The translations under genes were made by a program, and so were the position numbers. Under the pieces are notes generated by a model. It ran no database searches. It was not told the origin of the DNA and was given only the letters and a program-made list of their open reading frames with translations. Shown here piece after piece: positions 1 to 6,423 of a stretch of DNA of 8,642 nt. Location: the NCBI GenBank assembly GCA_023145395.1, contig JAGLDW010000733.1:1-8642 (forward strand), written 5' to 3'. Origin of the DNA: Lentisphaeria bacterium. GTDB lineage: Bacteria; Verrucomicrobiota; Lentisphaeria; Oligosphaerales; Lenti-02. Positions within the stretch are counted from its first letter, which is position 1; every line of letters begins with the position of its first letter.

Positions 1-1
1 G

Positions 2-952
2 GAGCCAAGTGGGCGTTCCCCTGTGGGGTTGAACGATGGATGGACTATCGAAGAGGCTAGCAAGGTGATGGCTACCGAGCTGACAGCGCTTGCCGAGGAG
101 GGCGTGGCACTTGTTCTGTTGCTGAACGCGGCCTGCTATGGAGACATGGCTGGCTCACGAGAGCTGTCCAAACGGGCGGTGAGCATAACCCGCGAGTTAC
201 TCGATCAGTGTGGACTACAGGCAGTGACGACCACCTCCCCGTTCATCGCCTGCGAGATCAAGAAGGCTTCGCTGCCGGTCGAAGTCAGGGCATCCGTCAA
301 CATGCGCCTTGGGTCCATCAAAGCCATGGAATACTTGGCCGATTCCTTCGATGGCTACTATCTTCTGCGCGAATGGAACCGCTGTCCGGAGAAGATCCGG
401 GAGATACGCGCTTGGTGCGACGAGAGGGGGAAGAGGCTGCACGCGTTGGCCAACAGCGGATGTCTTCGCGATTGTGCATTCCAGAGCTTTCATGATAATA
501 TTGTTGCCCATGAAGCCGGTGTGGCTCGGCAGGACAACATTCCCCAACAGTTCCCCGCCCCGTGCTGGGAACTTGTCTCGCAGCGGGAGAATTGGCGTCT
601 CGTGTTGCAGAATACTTGGTTGCGGCCGGAGGATCTGCATCACGTGTCCGGCTACTTCGACACGGTCAAGCTGGCGACGCGACTGCATTCGCATCCGCGT
701 CGTGTCATTGGGGCGTACGCGCGGCAGTCGTTTCGCGGGAATCTTCTCGACCTCATGGAGCCCGGCTATGGCCCCCTTTTTCAAGGTTGTGTCATCGATA
801 ACGAAAAGTTTCCGGACGACTGGTTCGAGCGTACGTCGACCTGTGGGTTTCAGTGTCATGCCTGCGACTATTGCGAGCAGATTCTGGCATGTGTTTTGAC
901 GCGGATCATGCCGCCGTCGGACGATGACGTAGGCGGGGGAAATGCACCATGA
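2..952 (+). CDS. U32-peptidase-like protein with C-terminal cysteine cluster, 5' partial
   Basis: The frame is open from the first bases of the window, and a GTG at 23 is the first start-like codon. The residues before it (SGRSP) and the downstream LLNAACYGD and SGCLRDC...FHDN...AH motifs resemble the U32 peptidase/collagenase-like family. The gene therefore probably begins upstream of the window and lacks only a short N-terminal part here. Counting from the GTG, visible motifs are LLNAACYG (33-40), NSGCLRDC (144-151), FHDN (156-159), and four cysteines near the end at 274, 278, 281 and 284. Members of the U32 group studied in RNA hydroxylation and ubiquinone synthesis bind a [4Fe-4S] cluster through four cysteines. 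A cluster here is inference. No transmembrane segment or signal peptide is visible in the part present. Its stop overlaps the ATG of the next gene (ATGA), so the two were probably co-translated. The substrate is unknown, and a radical-SAM-like or other TIM-barrel protein is the alternative. Confidence 0.6.
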   Translation, partial: EPSGRSPVGLNDGWTIEEASKVMATELTALAEEGVALVLLLNAACYGDMAGSRELSKRAVSITRELLDQCGLQAVTTTSPFIACEIKKASLPVEVRASVNMRLGSIKAMEYLADSFDGYYLLREWNRCPEKIREIRAWCDERGKRLHALANSGCLRDCAFQSFHDNIVAHEAGVARQDNIPQQFPAPCWELVSQRENWRLVLQNTWLRPEDLHHVSGYFDTVKLATRLHSHPRRVIGAYARQSFRGNLLDLMEPGYGPLFQGCVIDNEKFPDDWFERTSTCGFQCHACDYCEQILACVLTRIMPPSDDDVGGGNAP

Positions 953-1839
953 AGAGAAAAGCGGCGATTTTCTGCAATTCCCCCGGCAATGTCAGCAACG
1001 TGTATGGCAAGGGACGGCGCGAACAACTTGCGGTGCTCACGATCCTGCACCCCAAAATCATCAGTCTGGATGCCTTTGAGTACGCTCTTCCCTCGCTTGC
1101 CGGGCTTGAAGTGATCTTCTCCACTTGGGGAATGCTTGCGCTCGCGATCGACCAGATCGCCAGACTGCCCGAGCTCAGGGCCGTTTTCTATGGTGCCGGC
1201 TCTGTGCAGGGCTTTGCGCGTCCATTTCTCGAAAGCGGCGTCCAGGTGGTGAGCGCTTGGGGTGCCAACGCCGTTCCTGTGGCCGAGTTCACGCTTGCTC
1301 AGATCCTTCTCGGCTGCAAGGGCTACTTTTGCAACACGCGAGACTGTGATGACTCTTCTCGCCGCGGTAGTGCGTTCCGTGGGCCTGGGATCTTCGACGA
1401 GTGCGTAGGTGTTCTTGGAGCGGGGATGATCGGGCGCAAGGTCGTCGAGTTTCTCAAGCTGTTCGATCTGAAAGTGCTTGTGTTTGATCCCTTTCTCACC
1501 GAAGCCCAGGCGGGTGAACTGGGAGTGGAGAAGGTCGAGAAGATGGTTGAGGTGTTTGAGCGAGCCTTCGTTGTGACGAACCACTGCTCTATTCCGTCAC
1601 GCTTGGGATGCTTGAGACAATGGCCTGAAAGCCACCCCTGTTCTCCCCGATGCGTGTTTTGGCGCAGTTGGCACGCCTCTCACCCAAGGAGGGGCCAGAC
1701 AATTAGAATGATGGCCAGTGCGGAGGCGACTGCCGTCGAAGCGTGGCGCCACGAGGGGCGGTCTTTTGTCTTTTCGAGAATATCCCGGAAGCGCCAGGGA
1801 GCGCCGAGTAGATACAGCCCGGCGATACCGGTGATGTAG
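949..1839 (+). pseudogene. D-isomer-specific 2-hydroxyacid dehydrogenase, C-terminally broken
   Basis: The N-terminal two thirds read as an NAD-dependent D-2-hydroxyacid dehydrogenase. There is a catalytic-domain start (MKRKAAIF), a WGANAVPVAEF stretch (104-114), and a Rossmann fold with GAGMIG (157-162), whose second strand ends in VLVFDP (176-181). Similarity continues to VTNH (209-212), the region that precedes the catalytic Arg. The expected IPxTxGML segment is then split. The frame reads IPS at 1591-1599, and a shift to the frame starting at 1599 restores TLGMLETMA before a TGA at 1626-1628. The NTGRG-like segment and the catalytic Arg, Glu and His are absent in either frame. The original frame stays open to 1839, but its last ~80 residues are Arg/Ser/Pro-rich, lack family features and lie antisense to a membrane-protein gene. 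The ATG at 949 follows GGCGGGGGA and overlaps the upstream stop. I read this as an inactivated or truncated gene. A sequencing error or chimeric assembly is possible. Confidence 0.6.
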
Positions 1840-2213
1840 CAGGTGACGGAATAGACGGCTCGTGCTGGCAGATGCACGGCGAAAGCCTGGTGCAAAAGCA
1901 GCGCGGCCATGAGCGTGAAAAAAGCGCCCAACGCCCTGGCGAACAGGAAGTCGAGGCGGGTGTAGGCCACGATCGCTATCACGGGCACCAGCAATCGAAT
2001 GACGATACGGAACTTCGCAAGTCCGCCCTCCAACATGCCGCATGCATGCTGGCTGGCCCACCAGAGGCATGCGACGCCAAGGATTTCGCCAAGAACTTGG
2101 TGACGAGGGAGCTTTGTCCAGAGGTCGGGAAATTTTCTGGTTCCTTGTGCGAAGAGCCACGCAAGTGCCAGAAATGTGCAGGCGAATCCCCAGGAAGTCA
2201 GGTTGAGGATCAT
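1680..2213 (-). CDS. Unrecognised polytopic membrane protein, last gene of the rpmH-jag cluster
   Basis: This is a 177-residue protein that I do not recognise. Hydrophobic segments are visible at about 4-22, 42-59, 71-87, 96-113, 119-138 and 159-174, so it is probably an inner-membrane protein with five or six helices. Charged residues are few and sit in the short loops (TRKFPD, WRFRDILEKTKDR). No signature motif or catalytic pattern was evident. The ATG at 2213 is preferred over a TTG at 2219. It lies 2 nt after the jag stop and is preceded by GGCGAGGG within the end of jag, which indicates translational coupling. In many bacteria mnmE (trmE) follows jag at this place, but this protein is not a GTPase and is no substitute for it. 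A longer frame on the same strand (1597-2244) is not hydrophobic and looks like a shadow. The gene is convergent with the broken dehydrogenase, with no clear terminator between them. Confidence 0.72.
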   Translation of the reverse strand: MILNLTSWGFACTFLALAWLFAQGTRKFPDLWTKLPRHQVLGEILGVACLWWASQHACGMLEGGLAKFRIVIRLLVPVIAIVAYTRLDFLFARALGAFFTLMAALLLHQAFAVHLPARAVYSVTCYITGIAGLYLLGAPWRFRDILEKTKDRPSWRHASTAVASALAIILIVWPLLG

Positions 2214-2215
2214 GT

Positions 2216-2728
2216 TCAACCCTCGCCGCCGCCAAGGCGGACAATCACCATCTTCTTTCCATCCGCGTCCGCTTCTTCGCTTTCAGTTTCGAGCTTGGGA
2301 TCATCACGCAGCACCATATGGATCACCCGGCGTTCCGACGCGTTGAAGGGACCGATACGAGCGGACTTTTCCCAGCGTTTCACTTCCTTGGCGGTATCAT
2401 TGGCGATGCGAGTGAGCTTTTCCTCATCCACTTTGGAGCGTCGGCCATCCGGTCCCGTGGGGCGGCGTTTCTGGTAGCCATCGATTTCTAGCTCGACCCA
2501 GCCGCATTTTCCAAACTTGCGTCGAAGTATGCGGTTCAGGAGGAGTTCGAGACTTTCCAGATACTGTCCCTTGCGGCCGATGAGCCGCCCCGCCTCCTCA
2601 CTCTTGACGCTAATCCATGTCCTGTCTTCCCCATTTACAGCCGAGGCCGAGGCCTGGATGCCGAGAAGTCGCACCATCTCCGAAAAGATGTCGACGCTTT
2701 GTTCACTTTGCTCTTGTGTGATGGGCAT
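2216..2728 (-). CDS. jag: KhpB/Jag family RNA-binding protein (KH and R3H domains)
   Basis: This is a 170-residue protein with the two RNA-binding modules of KhpB/Jag (SpoIIIJ-associated) proteins. A KH-type domain has its GxxG loop in LIGRKGQYLESL (49-60). A C-terminal R3H domain spans about 103-168, with the Arg-x3-His pair at R133/H137 in the SERRVIHMVL segment. Known homologues bind many RNAs, act with KhpA and affect cell division and elongation in Firmicutes. The N-terminal Jag_N domain is absent: the protein starts about 30 residues before the KH core, and an in-frame TGA lies about 30 nt upstream of the ATG. The ribosome binding site is weak (GAAGG about 12 nt before the ATG). It follows yidC after a 157-nt gap, and its stop is 2 nt before the start of the downstream membrane-protein gene. 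Placement directly after yidC is the conserved arrangement and supports the call. Confidence 0.88.
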   Translation of the reverse strand: MPITQEQSEQSVDIFSEMVRLLGIQASASAVNGEDRTWISVKSEEAGRLIGRKGQYLESLELLLNRILRRKFGKCGWVELEIDGYQKRRPTGPDGRRSKVDEEKLTRIANDTAKEVKRWEKSARIGPFNASERRVIHMVLRDDPKLETESEEADADGKKMVIVRLGGGEG

Positions 2729-2885
2729 TCTTTGAGTCGCCTTCGTTTGAGTGCGGATTCAGTACAGACTTTTCTGTTCGGAGAAGGAGGACTCAGTACC
2801 TCCCGAGTATTCTCCACCGTACCGATCCTGGTCTTCGGCTGGGTGATCATGCAATTTGCCTTGGCAGCACGGATTTGCGACCTGT

Positions 2886-4736
2886 TTAGGCGGGCACGAC
2901 CACCTCCTGATTGTCGTTGCTTTTGTCCATCTTGTTGGCGATCAGTGTCTGCACGATGGTCAAGACTTGACTAACCGTCCAGTATAGCGTGAGGCCGGAT
3001 GGCATTCCATAGAAGAGAAAAATGAAGAATGCGCTCATGAACATCATCATGCGCTGCTGTTGCGGATCCGTTCCGGAAGGTGTGAGTTTTTGCTGCAACA
3101 GCATGGTGGCGCCCATCATAATGGCAAACGGCCGGATGGGAAAGGCTTCGAAGGGGAGTGTGTCGGGCATGGACAGGTCGGTTGCCCACAGGAACGGTGC
3201 ATGCCGCAGTTCGATGGCACAGCGAAAGGTGTTGAACATGGCGAACAATACCGGGATCTGAATGAGCATCGGCAGACAGCCTCCCAGCTGACTGACGTTG
3301 TTGGCCTTGTAGAGCTCGCCTTGCTTGCGGTAGAGCTTCTGCGGGTCCTCCTTGTATTTCTTCCGTAGTTCCTTCAACTGAGGTTGTAGTTTCTGCATCT
3401 TGCGCATGCTCTTTGTGCCGTAGTTGCTCAAGGGCCAGAACAGGCCTTTGACGGCAAGAGTGATGACGATAATCGCGACCCCGTAGCCCCAGCTGAAGTC
3501 GAAGATGCTGCGAAGCCAGATAAGTGCATTCAGCAGAAAGCGTGTAACGAGGCCCATCCAGGAAGCGTGGAAAAACATGAATAAGTCCATGTTCATGACA
3601 CTAACCACATTCCGTTCGAGCATGCCTAGTCGGGTGAACTGCTTGGGCCCCACATAACAGTCCATCGTGTAGGTCTTGCTGGTGTCTGCGGGCAGGGCGT
3701 GTTTTGGCAGAAAGGCTTTCGCATGATACCATTTGACTGGAGGATTCTTCTGCGTGTCAGCTGGTGCTGCCGAGGACTCCGGGAACGTCACAGTTTCCAG
3801 GGTGGAACCGGAAAACGGGGTATCGACGGCCGCAATCCAGAGCAGAAAATATTTGGAGTGGACACCGATCCATTCACAGGGACGATTGGCGATTTCGGAC
3901 TGCTTGACCGCATCCATCTTCAAAATTTTCTTGGCGCCGAACGTCTTCGGCTTCCCGTTGTTCACGAAGGCCACGGTTACGCCTTCCGCTCCTCCCGCAC
4001 GTCGCGAGGTGCTGTGTCCGGGAGTTATCGACGGGGGGACACAGCCAACTTGCACAGCCCAGTCCTGCAGGGAGAGCTCTGTTGTTCCTCTGTTTCGGAA
4101 TGTCGCGCTGTAGGCCAGCCGGTAGTCGTCCGTATCCGACATCTTCCAGGCTTCCACCGTTTCAACTTGCTCTCCCCCGTCATTCTGAAAAATCCGGCGG
4201 AGCGTCAGGCGCGTGTCCGATGGCTCATGGACGCCTTCGCCGAGCTGGGTCCAGCCGGTAGGGGGATCGAGCGTGGCAAAGGGATATTCATCCCGTCCAA
4301 GTTTCACGCGTGGAGATCTTCCTTCCGGCGCAACATCCTCCCCGTACTCTTCAAGTGTCGCACGCACAACTCCGCCGCGCAGGCCATCGAGCTCGAACAG
4401 ATTCAGTCCCGAGGCTGAGGACAGGCGCACCAGATCCTTGGCGGGAGTTCTCTGACGTGGCACGGCATGGGGGGCAGTGGTGTTGGTGCTTGTTTCTCCA
4501 GCATTGCTCTCGCCGTTTACCTGGGAGCCGGGCGTCTCGTGCTGTGTTGGTTGTGTTGGCGGGGCAGCTTTTCCCGCACCATCGTCGTCCTGCTTCGTAG
4601 GATCGGCGGGTTGTACCGCCTCCTGCGAGGATTGCTGTTGGGGGACGTTCCTCGGTCCTCCGTAGTAGGTCCACCAGAGGACGAGGAGCAGCGCGCAGAC
4701 CGCAACTCCGATGATGGTTGTCTTGTCGTATTTCAT
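2886..4736 (-). CDS. yidC: Membrane protein insertase YidC (Oxa1 family)
   Basis: This 616-residue protein inserts proteins into the inner membrane, alone or with the Sec translocon. Visible layout: N-terminal membrane anchor (about 7-26), a Gln/Pro/Thr-rich linker (31-95), the large periplasmic domain typical of Gram-negative YidC (about 100-380), then the conserved insertase core (about 393-600) with five hydrophobic segments. Core hallmarks are the amphipathic helix region MRKMQKLQPQLKELRKKY (444-461), LGGCLPMLIQIPV (484-496), and GMPSGLTLYW (577-586). The hydrophilic-groove position, Arg366 in E. coli, appears to be Lys430 here (AVKGLFWPL). A lysine at this place is also found in Bacteroidetes-type proteins. 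The ATG at 4736 sits 3 nt after the yidD stop. A GAGGAAGAAGAA tract inside the end of yidD supplies the ribosome binding site, so the two genes are probably coupled. The C-terminus is short and not strongly basic. Confidence 0.97.
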   Translation of the reverse strand: MKYDKTTIIGVAVCALLLVLWWTYYGGPRNVPQQQSSQEAVQPADPTKQDDDGAGKAAPPTQPTQHETPGSQVNGESNAGETSTNTTAPHAVPRQRTPAKDLVRLSSASGLNLFELDGLRGGVVRATLEEYGEDVAPEGRSPRVKLGRDEYPFATLDPPTGWTQLGEGVHEPSDTRLTLRRIFQNDGGEQVETVEAWKMSDTDDYRLAYSATFRNRGTTELSLQDWAVQVGCVPPSITPGHSTSRRAGGAEGVTVAFVNNGKPKTFGAKKILKMDAVKQSEIANRPCEWIGVHSKYFLLWIAAVDTPFSGSTLETVTFPESSAAPADTQKNPPVKWYHAKAFLPKHALPADTSKTYTMDCYVGPKQFTRLGMLERNVVSVMNMDLFMFFHASWMGLVTRFLLNALIWLRSIFDFSWGYGVAIIVITLAVKGLFWPLSNYGTKSMRKMQKLQPQLKELRKKYKEDPQKLYRKQGELYKANNVSQLGGCLPMLIQIPVLFAMFNTFRCAIELRHAPFLWATDLSMPDTLPFEAFPIRPFAIMMGATMLLQQKLTPSGTDPQQQRMMMFMSAFFIFLFYGMPSGLTLYWTVSQVLTIVQTLIANKMDKSNDNQEVVVPA

Positions 4737-4739
4737 TAC

Positions 4740-5015
4740 TTATTCTTCTTCCTCGGCACCGTGTTTGGCGTTGCTGGGAACAGGGTCGTACAAGGGGCCG
4801 CGGTAGAAAGGCTGGCAACGCAGAAGCCGTGACAGAACGAGCGGAGCACCTCGCCAAAAACCGTGCTTCTTGAAAGCCTCCGCCGCATAGGCGGAACAGG
4901 TTGGCTCGAACCGGCAGCAGGCCGGAATAATTGGAGAAACGCCTTTCCTGTAGACATGGATGGCCAGAAGGCAGGCCATCTGAAAGAGCTTGTCGACTGA
5001 GGCGAACAGAGACAT
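4740..5015 (-). CDS. yidD: Membrane protein insertion efficiency factor YidD
   Basis: This is a 91-residue small protein of the YidD family, which associates with the inner membrane and aids YidC-dependent insertion. The family signature is clear: an amphipathic N-terminal helix (about 5-20) and YRKGVSPIIP (22-31). The conserved cysteine motif CRFEPTCSAYA follows (34-44), then HGFWRG (51-56) and RLLRCQPF (63-70). The length is normal for the family apart from a short acidic tail. The ATG at 5015 lies 5 nt after the rnpA stop, with GGAGG about 10 nt upstream. The stop is 3 nt before yidC. This tight rnpA-yidD-yidC packing is the standard arrangement and points to one transcript. The last residues (GAEEEE) are encoded by the purine tract that serves as the yidC ribosome binding site. 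Confidence 0.95.
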   Translation of the reverse strand: MSLFASVDKLFQMACLLAIHVYRKGVSPIIPACCRFEPTCSAYAAEAFKKHGFWRGAPLVLSRLLRCQPFYRGPLYDPVPSNAKHGAEEEE

Positions 5016-5020
5016 GCTTG

Positions 5021-5431
5021 TCAGGCCTCCGTCTGAGGGTCGCTGGTGTCCGTGAAGGCGCCAAGCTTCCGGAGAGCCTCCGTCGCTTCGTCAAGCACGT
5101 TCTGCAACGTCGCTCCCGGCATTCGGTATCTGGGGATGAACACCACCCAGACAGGACGCAGTCGGGGACGGAGCAACCGGTACACCTCTCGGAAGAGACG
5201 CCTGGCCCGGTTGCGGACCACCGCCTTCCGAGAGTATCTCCTGGAGATGATGAAGACTGCTCGTCCACGGCCATCCGGAGATTCGGCCACGGAAAGGACT
5301 GTCCGTCTGCCGACGAAACGGGTGCCATGCGCCCTCACGTGGGACAACTGGGCACGAGTTCTCAATCGGGCGTGACGCCCGAACGCACGCTCGGAAAGAA
5401 CGGAACCCTCCGCTGCATCTGCCTTTGACAT
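5021..5431 (-). CDS. rnpA: Ribonuclease P protein component
   Basis: This is a 136-residue basic protein that binds the RNase P RNA and helps it remove 5' leaders from precursor tRNAs. The RnpA fold is recognisable. LRTRAQLSHVRAHGTRFVGR (23-42) covers the N-terminal helix and first strands. VFIISRRYSRKAVVRN (59-74) leads into the signature basic helix RNRARRLFRE (73-82). WVVFIPRY (95-102) follows before a C-terminal helix. The ATG at 5431 is chosen because it places the family start about 20 residues before the core. The frame is open further up to a GTG at 5500, but that start would overlap rpmH and add residues unlike RnpA. No strong Shine-Dalgarno sequence precedes the ATG. The gene lies 61 nt after the rpmH stop and 5 nt before yidD. 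Confidence 0.95.
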   Translation of the reverse strand: MSKADAAEGSVLSERAFGRHARLRTRAQLSHVRAHGTRFVGRRTVLSVAESPDGRGRAVFIISRRYSRKAVVRNRARRLFREVYRLLRPRLRPVWVVFIPRYRMPGATLQNVLDEATEALRKLGAFTDTSDPQTEA

Positions 5432-5492
5432 GGACAATGGCCACAGGTCTTGCTGGTGGCACCGAACATAGGGGGTGCCCAACTCTGGTTGC

Positions 5493-5627
5493 TCAGGCAC
5501 TCAGTTTGACGCGGCCCTTGGCGCGTCGGCGTCGAATGACCGCACGACCTGAACGTGTGGCCATGCGTGCGCGGAAACCAAGACGTCTCTTGCGCCTGAT
5601 ATTCGATGGCTGGTAGGTTCTTTTCAT
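5493..5627 (-). CDS. rpmH: 50S ribosomal protein L34
   Basis: This is a complete 44-residue L34, a very basic protein of the large ribosomal subunit. The sequence begins MKRTYQPSNIRRKRR, continues with LGFRARMATRSGR, and ends RRRRAKGRVKLSA, all typical of bacterial L34 at its usual length. The ATG at 5627 is preceded by AAGGG about 9 nt upstream. It is the first gene of the rpmH-rnpA-yidD-yidC-jag cluster, a very widely conserved bacterial arrangement. A candidate promoter lies about 115 nt upstream, leaving a leader of roughly 105-110 nt. The small size makes this gene easy to miss in automatic ORF calling with a 60-residue cutoff. Confidence 0.97.
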   Translation of the reverse strand: MKRTYQPSNIRRKRRLGFRARMATRSGRAVIRRRRAKGRVKLSA

Positions 5628-5741
5628 CTGGATAGCCCTTTCGCATTCGAGTCATCATGCCGTGTTGTCAGAATTGCCTGCTTTTGCATTGCTGGTGCAA
5701 GCTCTCGGGACAGCACAGTCTGCAAGAAAAAACGGACACAT

Positions 5742-5770
5742 ACTATAGTGGACGGAAAGGTGGACGCAAA
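5742..5770 (-). promoter_or_regulatory. Candidate sigma70-type promoter for the rpmH operon
   Basis: On the minus strand a TATAGT hexamer (5742-5747, 5 of 6 to TATAAT) is preceded after exactly 17 nt by TTTGCG (5765-5770, 3 of 6 to TTGACA). It lies between gcvH and rpmH and points toward rpmH. The predicted start would be near 5735, giving a leader of about 108 nt. The -35 match is weak, and ACTATAGT is itself a palindrome, so the call rests mainly on the -10 element, the spacing and the location. No clear gcvH terminator was seen in the 208-nt gap, so transcription from gcvH may also run into rpmH. Confidence 0.35.
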
Positions 5771-5835
5771 CATATGCTGGTAGGCGGGGAGAGTTCCACC
5801 TGGACGATTTCTCGACAGGGAGGGATTCCGGGGCG

Positions 5836-6210
5836 TCATCCGTCGCCAGTCTCCGTGTATCCGTCATATTGTGCTTCGGTCATCAGGTTGTCCATCTCGC
5901 TCTCGTCCACTTCCTCCAGGCGGCAGATCCAGCCGAGCCTCTCTGGTGAGGAGTTGATGTGCTCCACGCTTTTCTCCAGTTTCCTGTTCACCTCGGTGAC
6001 GGTCCCACCAAGGGGGGCGAACACATCCGATGCCGCTTTGACCGATTCGACCACGCACAGCACGTCTCCCTGACTCACCACAAGTCCATCGTCCGGTAGT
6101 TCGACGAACGTGATTTCTCCTAGTTCCTCAGCCGCGTAGGCCGTTATGCCGATTGTGGCCACGCCGTTCTCGATTTCCACCCACTGGTGGTCTTCAGAAA
6201 AAAGTTTCAT
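5836..6210 (-). CDS. gcvH: Glycine cleavage system H protein
   Basis: This is a 124-residue lipoyl carrier that shuttles the aminomethyl group between the P, T and L proteins of glycine cleavage. Family features are complete: HQWVE near the start (8-12), ATIGIT (18-23), ELGEITFVELP (29-39), and the lipoylation motif VVESVKAASDV with Lys58 as the predicted lipoyl-lysine. GWICRLE and the ASP-like NSSPERLGW segment follow near the C-terminal end. The frame is open upstream to 6333, but the ATG at 6210 gives the standard N-terminus (MKLFSEDHQW). A strong Shine-Dalgarno sequence precedes it at a rather long distance. No gcvT, gcvP or lpd is in the window, so the gene is isolated from the rest of its system here. 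It may supply a glycine cleavage complex encoded elsewhere or serve as a general lipoyl donor. Confidence 0.95.
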   Translation of the reverse strand: MKLFSEDHQWVEIENGVATIGITAYAAEELGEITFVELPDDGLVVSQGDVLCVVESVKAASDVFAPLGGTVTEVNRKLEKSVEHINSSPERLGWICRLEEVDESEMDNLMTEAQYDGYTETGDG

Positions 6211-6223
6211 GGTCTGATAGATT

Positions 6224-6228
6224 CCTCC
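6224..6228 (-). promoter_or_regulatory. Ribosome binding site of gcvH with long spacing
   Basis: A TAGGAGGAAT sequence on the minus strand is an excellent Shine-Dalgarno match, but 13 nt separate its GGAGG from the ATG at 6210, longer than the usual 5-9 nt. No start codon in the gcvH frame lies closer, so it still supports the start at 6210 over the upstream codons of the open frame. Confidence 0.6.
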
Positions 6229-6407
6229 TATGGGATCCGCACTCCGTCGTTCTTTCTTCATTCTCAGAGCGTGACACCCTATTGGCCGTGCGCTCGACCC
6301 GCACGTGCGCCTCCACCGTAATCTAGGCTGCACGCGTCCTTTGAATGGCTATGGCTTGTCCGGCCCAAAGCCTGAACAAAGTCGCGAGCAACCTTTACGG
6401 ACTCTGT

Positions 6408-6423
6408 TGACTTTTACAAGTCA
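6408..6423. repeat. Short perfect inverted repeat in the gcvH upstream region
   Basis: TGACTT and AAGTCA form a perfect 6-bp inverted repeat around the spacer TTAC. It lies about 200 nt upstream of the gcvH ATG and 285 nt upstream of the ATG at 6709. It has no T tract, so it is not a terminator. A regulator binding site is possible, but such a short repeat can also arise by chance. Confidence 0.35.

Noticed and set aside
215..859. 214-codon open frame on the minus strand
   Set aside because: It is antisense to the U32-like gene, whose motifs are clear. The translation has no recognisable domain.
868..1584. 238-codon open frame on the minus strand
   Set aside because: It is antisense to the well-recognised dehydrogenase N-terminal region, with no family features and a composition typical of a shadow frame.
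1597..2244. 215-codon open frame on the minus strand overlapping the membrane-protein gene
   Set aside because: It is longer than the chosen frame but Arg/Pro/His-rich, without hydrophobic segments, and has no ribosome binding site. The 1680-2213 frame has clear helices and couples to jag.
4351..5328. 325-codon open frame on the minus strand
   Set aside because: It lies across rnpA, yidD and the start of yidC in another frame. All three genes have unmistakable family motifs.
5432..5500. N-terminal extension of rnpA to the GTG at 5500
   Set aside because: The extension overlaps rpmH and adds residues not typical of RnpA. The ATG at 5431 gives a normal length.
5628..5835. Possible replication origin near rpmH
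   Set aside because: rpmH often lies near dnaA and oriC, so I looked for DnaA boxes (TTATNCACA) on both strands. I saw none and no dnaA or AT-rich unwinding region.
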